From the NCBI RefSeq assembly GCF_009017495.1, contig NZ_CP044990.1:329001-393000 (forward strand): 64,000 nucleotides of DNA, written 5' to 3'. A program made the translations under genes and the position numbers. The notes under the pieces are model-generated. The model was given only the letters and a program-made list of their open reading frames with translations. It did no database searches and was not told where the DNA came from. Of this stretch, positions 60,314 to 64,000 are shown piece by piece; position 1 is the stretch's first letter, and every line of letters begins with the position of its first letter. The stretch is from Deinococcus sp. AJ005 (GTDB lineage Bacteria > Deinococcota > Deinococci > Deinococcales > Deinococcaceae).

Positions 60314-61338
60314 TGACTGGGCGGGCCGGGACCAGTCACCCAAAGGCCAGTCATCCAGAACAGTGGGTGCTGGGCCTGGACGGCGGCGGCAGCAAGACCG
60401 CGCTGGCCTATGTCAGCGGCGCGGGGGAGGTGGTGGGGCCGTTTTACGCTCCCGGCATCAACCCCTTCGACCGCCCGGACTGGGAGGCCGTCATGCGTGC
60501 TTTTCTGAGCGCCCATCCAGCCCCCGGCCCGCTGGTCCGCGCCTCTCTGGGTCTGCCCGGTTACGGCGAGTCTCCGGCCTTCAGCGCCCGGCAGGCGGGT
60601 GTGTGCGCCGACCTGCTCGGCCCCTGCCCGCACAGCGTCATGAACGACGTGGAGGCCGCCTTCGTGGGGGCCTTCGCGGGCGGACCGGGCGCGCTGCTGC
60701 TGGCCGGAACCGGCTCGATGGTCTGGGCTGAGGACTGCTCACCACAAGGCGGCGCGCGCCAGATTCGCACCGGCGGCTGGGGTGAGGGCTTCGGCGACGA
60801 GGGCAGCGCGTACTGGATCGGGCGGCGGGCGCTGGGTCTGGCCAGTCAGTCGTTGGACGGCAGGCATACCGACGCCGATTTCGCGCAGGCGCTGCTGACC
60901 CCCGTGCTGGACGGACCCCCCACCCAGACGGACCTGCTGATGTGGTACTACGGGCAGACACATGTCCGCTCCGCCGTGGCCAAGCTGGCCCGCTCGGTGG
61001 ATGAGCTGGCCGATGCGGGGCAGCCCACCGCCCGCACCATTTTGCTGGAAGCTTCAAAACTTCTCGCCCAGCACGTCATGGCCGCCCGCCGTCAGCTTGG
61101 CCAACCCGATCTACCCTGGAGCTACGCGGGCAGTGTGCTGGGCAGCCGCACCGTCCTGGGCGCGCTGACGACGCTGCTGGGCACGCCTCAACCCCCCGCG
61201 CTGCCCCCACTGGGCGGCGCACTGTTTCACGCCGCCTCCCGCGCCGGATTCACCACCGATACCGACTGGCAGACACGGGTCCGTGCGACCCTGCTTCCCA
61301 CCTCAACCCCTCAACCTCTTCTTCAGGAGCAAGCATGA
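60313..61338 (+). CDS. BadF/BadG-type ATPase, probable amino-sugar kinase
   Basis: A 341-residue ASKHA-fold protein like N-acetylglucosamine/glucosamine kinases. The phosphate-1 loop is VLGLDGGGSKTALAY (about 19-33), the catalytic Asp is in VMNDVEAAFVGA, and the adenosine/phosphate-2 part is LLAGTGSMVW, followed by GGWGEGFGDEGSAYWIG. ATG 60313 overlaps the previous stop (TAATG). In this operon it would phosphorylate imported (galactos)amine at C6. Confidence 0.85.
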   Translation: MTGRAGTSHPKASHPEQWVLGLDGGGSKTALAYVSGAGEVVGPFYAPGINPFDRPDWEAVMRAFLSAHPAPGPLVRASLGLPGYGESPAFSARQAGVCADLLGPCPHSVMNDVEAAFVGAFAGGPGALLLAGTGSMVWAEDCSPQGGARQIRTGGWGEGFGDEGSAYWIGRRALGLASQSLDGRHTDADFAQALLTPVLDGPPTQTDLLMWYYGQTHVRSAVAKLARSVDELADAGQPTARTILLEASKLLAQHVMAARRQLGQPDLPWSYAGSVLGSRTVLGALTTLLGTPQPPALPPLGGALFHAASRAGFTTDTDWQTRVRATLLPTSTPQPLLQEQA

Positions 61339-62291
61339 ATCCCACCACCCGCAGCATCCAGGAACAGTTTCCCCTGTGGAGGCAGGCGGCCCAGACCGAC
61401 CTGCCCGCCCTCAACCGTGAAGAGACGCATGTGCTGATCGGCTGCGGCACCTCGTACTACCTGGCCCAGAGCGTGGCCGCCGCGCTGAACGAGGCGGGCT
61501 TTCAGGCCCTGGCCGTGCCCGGCGGCGAGTGGTTGCACCGCCCGCAGTCTTACCTTCCAGCAGGAACGCGCCCGCACGTGCTGGCCTTCTCACGCAGCGG
61601 CGAGTCCACCGAAACCGTGCAGGCCGCCGTCCATAGCCGCAAGGATGGTCTGCACGTCACCGCCCTGACCTGCGAATCGGGCAGCAGTCTGGCAAAGAAC
61701 GCCGACACCGTGCTGTACGCCCCCACCCACCCCGAGGAGGGCATCGTGATGACCGCTTCGGCCAGCCTGATGCTGCTGCTGGGGCTGCGGCTGGCCGGAC
61801 TGGAAATGACCGGGGACAAGATCACTGCCTCCGAACACCTGCTGCACGAGGCGCGCGAAGGGTTTGCCGCCGCCATCGCCGGACGCTCGCATTTCGTCTT
61901 CCTGGGGGCGGGTTCCCTGTACGGCGTCGCGCAGGAGGGGGCACTGAAGCTTCAGGAAATGAGCCTGACCTACACCCAGGCCTACCATCCGATGGAGTAC
62001 CGCCACGGCCCGATCAGTCTGGTGGACGAGCGCACCGCCGCCGTCTTGCTGTACCACTCTGGTTCGGCAGCCGAGGAAGGCAGACTGGCACGTGACCTGA
62101 TGGGCAAGGGCGCGAAGGTCATCGGCTTTGGCGGACCCGGCGACGTGAGTTTTGAGCTGACAGGCGATGCCAGTACCCGCGCCCTGGGGGTGCTGCCCGC
62201 GCTCCAGATGCTGGGCGAATGCGTGGCGCAGGCCAAGGGGCTGGATACCCTGACCCCCCGCTGGCTGACCAAAGTGGTGACCCTCGCGTGA
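61335..62291 (+). CDS. SIS-domain sugar-phosphate deaminase/isomerase (AgaS/NagB-II like)
   Basis: A 318-residue double SIS-domain protein similar to the isomerase half of GlmS. Sugar-phosphate site motifs are IGCGTSYYLAQSVA, FSRSGESTETV and GALKLQEMSLTY; HPMEYRHGP resembles the conserved loop of deaminases of this group. There is no glutaminase domain, so it should release ammonia rather than use glutamine. Candidates are galactosamine-6-P deaminase/isomerase (AgaS) and glucosamine-6-P deaminase (NagB-II). It overlaps the kinase stop (ATGA). Confidence 0.85.
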   Translation: MNPTTRSIQEQFPLWRQAAQTDLPALNREETHVLIGCGTSYYLAQSVAAALNEAGFQALAVPGGEWLHRPQSYLPAGTRPHVLAFSRSGESTETVQAAVHSRKDGLHVTALTCESGSSLAKNADTVLYAPTHPEEGIVMTASASLMLLLGLRLAGLEMTGDKITASEHLLHEAREGFAAAIAGRSHFVFLGAGSLYGVAQEGALKLQEMSLTYTQAYHPMEYRHGPISLVDERTAAVLLYHSGSAAEEGRLARDLMGKGAKVIGFGGPGDVSFELTGDASTRALGVLPALQMLGECVAQAKGLDTLTPRWLTKVVTLA

Positions 62292-63109
62292 CCGTGGCGG
62301 CTCCTCAAACCTCTGCCGACATCATCCGCGCCGCCCGCGCCGGGGGCTACGCGCTGGCGGCCTTCAACGCCGTGAATCTGGAAACCGCACAGGCCATCGT
62401 GCGGGCGGCTGAGGCCCAACGCGCGCCTGTGATCCTTCAGTTTTCCCAGAACGCCGCCCGGCACGGCGGGCTGGCGCAACTGGCCGCGCTGGGCCTGAGC
62501 CTCAAGGCGGAGGCACGGGTGCCCGTCGTGCTGCACTTTGACCACGCCGAGGATGAAGGTGCGGCACTCAAAGCCCTGAAACTGGGGTTTGACGGCGTGA
62601 TGCTGGAGGGTGACGATCCAGCCACCCTGCAACATCTGGCTGACGCAGCCCACGACTCGGGCGGTTACTTGGAGGCCGAGTACGAGGTGGTGGTCAAGGG
62701 CGAGCGCAGCGGTGAGAGGCACGACGATCCGGCTCATCTGGCTGAATTCATCGGGGGCAGCGGCTGCGACATTCTGGCCGTGGACATCGGCAGCGCCCAC
62801 AAGCAGGAGAGCAAGAACGCCCATCTGGATTTTGATCGGTTGGCCCGGCTGGCTGAACTGACGTCTCTGCCGCTGGTGCTGCATGGGGCCAGCAGCGTGC
62901 CAGTAGACGATCTGGCGCGGGCCGCTACGCTGGGCGTGGCCAAGATCAACCTCGCCACCGATCTGACGCTGGCGTTCACCACAGCCGTGAAGGAGTCGCT
63001 GAACGCCGGGGCGAAAGACCCACGCCAGTATCTGGGCGCCGGGCGCGACGCCATGCAGGCCCGCGCCGAGACGTATATCCGCGCGCTGGGCGGAGCGGGC
63101 CGGGCATGA
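62288..63109 (+). CDS. Class II fructose/tagatose-bisphosphate aldolase
   Basis: A 273-residue zinc aldolase. Residues expected at the active site are Asp85 and His86 (VLHFDHAED), His171 (IGSAHKQE) and His199 (LVLHGASSVP), with INLATDL near the C terminus. It cleaves a ketose 1,6-bisphosphate to DHAP and glyceraldehyde 3-phosphate; the GatY/KbaY/AgaY branch uses the tagatose form. GTG 62288 overlaps the previous stop (GTGA). With the next kinase it completes a tagatose-type pathway. Confidence 0.88.
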   Translation: MTVAAPQTSADIIRAARAGGYALAAFNAVNLETAQAIVRAAEAQRAPVILQFSQNAARHGGLAQLAALGLSLKAEARVPVVLHFDHAEDEGAALKALKLGFDGVMLEGDDPATLQHLADAAHDSGGYLEAEYEVVVKGERSGERHDDPAHLAEFIGGSGCDILAVDIGSAHKQESKNAHLDFDRLARLAELTSLPLVLHGASSVPVDDLARAATLGVAKINLATDLTLAFTTAVKESLNAGAKDPRQYLGAGRDAMQARAETYIRALGGAGRA

Positions 63110-63137
63110 CCCGGGACCAGACATGCCGGAACCAGAC

Positions 63138-64000
63138 ATGATCGTCGCGCTGACGCCCAACCTCAGCCTGGACCGGACCATGACCCTGGACCGTTCCCTC
63201 GTTCCGGGCCAGCTTCACCGCGTCACGGGGCTGACGGTGGCAGCGGGGGGCAAGGGCGTCAACCTGGCGCGGGCGGTGCGGGCGTTTGGCGGCGCAAGCT
63301 GCGTGGCGGGCGTGGTAGGGGGCTTTAACGGGCAGCACTTCCGCGCCCTGCTGGAAGCCGAAGGTCTGGAGAACGTGCTGGAAGACGGCGAGGGGGAGAC
63401 CCGTGAATGTCAGGCATTGCTGAGCGGCGGTGATCCTGGTGAGCGCGGCCACCCCACCGAGATCAACGAGGCTGGCCCCCCGTATCAACCCGGAGCCGTG
63501 GCCCGCCTGCTTTCTCACCTGCCGCAGGGTCAAGTGGTGGTCTGCGGCAGCCTCGCGCCGAACACGCCAGGAACGGCATTTCTGGACATGCTGCGCGGCC
63601 TGGACAGGCCAGTGGTGGACAGCAGCGGCGCGGGTCTGGAAGCCGCCGTGCAGGCCGGGGCCAGCCTGATCAAGCCCAACGAACATGAACTGGAAGCGCT
63701 CACGGGTAGCGCCGCGCTGGATTCCGCCCGTGAGCTGTACCGCCGCAGCGGCGTTCAGGTGTTGCTGACACGGGGGGCACACGGCGCGGCGTTCGTCGGT
63801 GAAGAAGTCTGGGAAGTCGAGGCCCCCCAGATCGAGGTCAAGAATCCAGTCGGCAGCGGCGACACCCTGCTGGGCACCTTCCTGTGGGCACGGCAGGGTG
63901 GCCAGTCCATCCCCGACGCCCTGCGGCTGGCCGTCGCGGCAGGCAGTGCCAACGCGATGCTGGGCGGCCCCCTCAAATTCCGCGCGGACGTGGCGCGCGA
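63138..64000 (+). CDS. PfkB family 1-phosphofructokinase/tagatose-6-phosphate kinase (3' end outside window)
   Basis: 287 codons of a ribokinase-fold kinase run off the window. The N terminus is typical (IVALTPNLSLDRTMTL), AAGGKGVNLARAV is the substrate motif, and NPVGSGDTLLGTFLW holds the catalytic Asp. The family covers FruK, LacC and PfkB; operon context favours tagatose-6-phosphate. ATG 63138 is family-like; ATG 63123 adds five residues. It starts 28 bases (or 13) after the aldolase. Confidence 0.88.
   Translation, partial: MIVALTPNLSLDRTMTLDRSLVPGQLHRVTGLTVAAGGKGVNLARAVRAFGGASCVAGVVGGFNGQHFRALLEAEGLENVLEDGEGETRECQALLSGGDPGERGHPTEINEAGPPYQPGAVARLLSHLPQGQVVVCGSLAPNTPGTAFLDMLRGLDRPVVDSSGAGLEAAVQAGASLIKPNEHELEALTGSAALDSARELYRRSGVQVLLTRGAHGAAFVGEEVWEVEAPQIEVKNPVGSGDTLLGTFLWARQGGQSIPDALRLAVAAGSANAMLGGPLKFRADVAR

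Overview
The window is GC-rich bacterial chromosome that most likely comes from a Deinococcus species. The evidence is a V-type (not F-type) ATP synthase operon, a FemX-like peptidoglycan bridge enzyme, a class II CCA/poly(A) polymerase family enzyme, minor type IV pilins, and many genes with a -10 hexamer 5-8 bases before the start codon. That last layout fits the leaderless transcripts known to be common in Deinococcus.

Bases 1-35,000 are mostly core chromosome. In order: the start of the V-ATPase operon (minus), glnB-amtB (minus), DUF4126 and DedA membrane proteins, and a tightly packed plus-strand run of endonuclease III, an inositol-phosphatase family enzyme, a GNAT acetyltransferase and a D-2-hydroxyacid dehydrogenase. 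Next come an M50 protease, a CCA-family enzyme, four minor-pilin genes led by an unusually large PilX/ComZ-like protein, ruvX, an enoyl-CoA hydratase and the rpsP-khpA-rimM-trmD block. These are followed by a GntR regulator with transketolase, an HtrA-like lipoprotein protease, a two-domain nucleotidyltransferase-fold protein, Hsp33, a peptide-binding lipoprotein, an orphan NarL-type regulator, plsY, tRNA-Ser(GGA), an SMP-30 hydrolase with a beta-hydroxyacid dehydrogenase, femX and a PpiC-type foldase.

Bases 35,400-54,700 are accessory. Downstream of rsgA lies debris: two C-terminal pieces of tyrosine recombinases flank a broken GGDEF-EAL gene. Then comes a sugar locus with a GH38 alpha-mannosidase divergent from an RpiR regulator, an ABC importer and a GH3 NagZ-like glucosaminidase. 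Three near-identical AT-rich sites between the divergent genes look like the RpiR operators. Further on, a 5'-truncated UvrD-like helicase abuts the tail of an IS transposase; an intact GGDEF-EAL protein and a phytanoyl-CoA dioxygenase-like remnant follow.

Bases 54,700-64,000 hold one coherent catabolic operon: a DeoR regulator, a secreted GH114 enzyme (endo-alpha-1,4-polygalactosaminidase family) with a CBM9-like N-terminal domain, two permeases, a solute-binding protein, a BadF-type amino-sugar kinase, a SIS-domain deaminase/isomerase, a class II aldolase and a PfkB kinase running off the window. Read together this is a candidate secreted-depolymerase-to-glycolysis route for a galactosamine-rich polysaccharide. 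Neither sugar importer has its own ATPase gene here.
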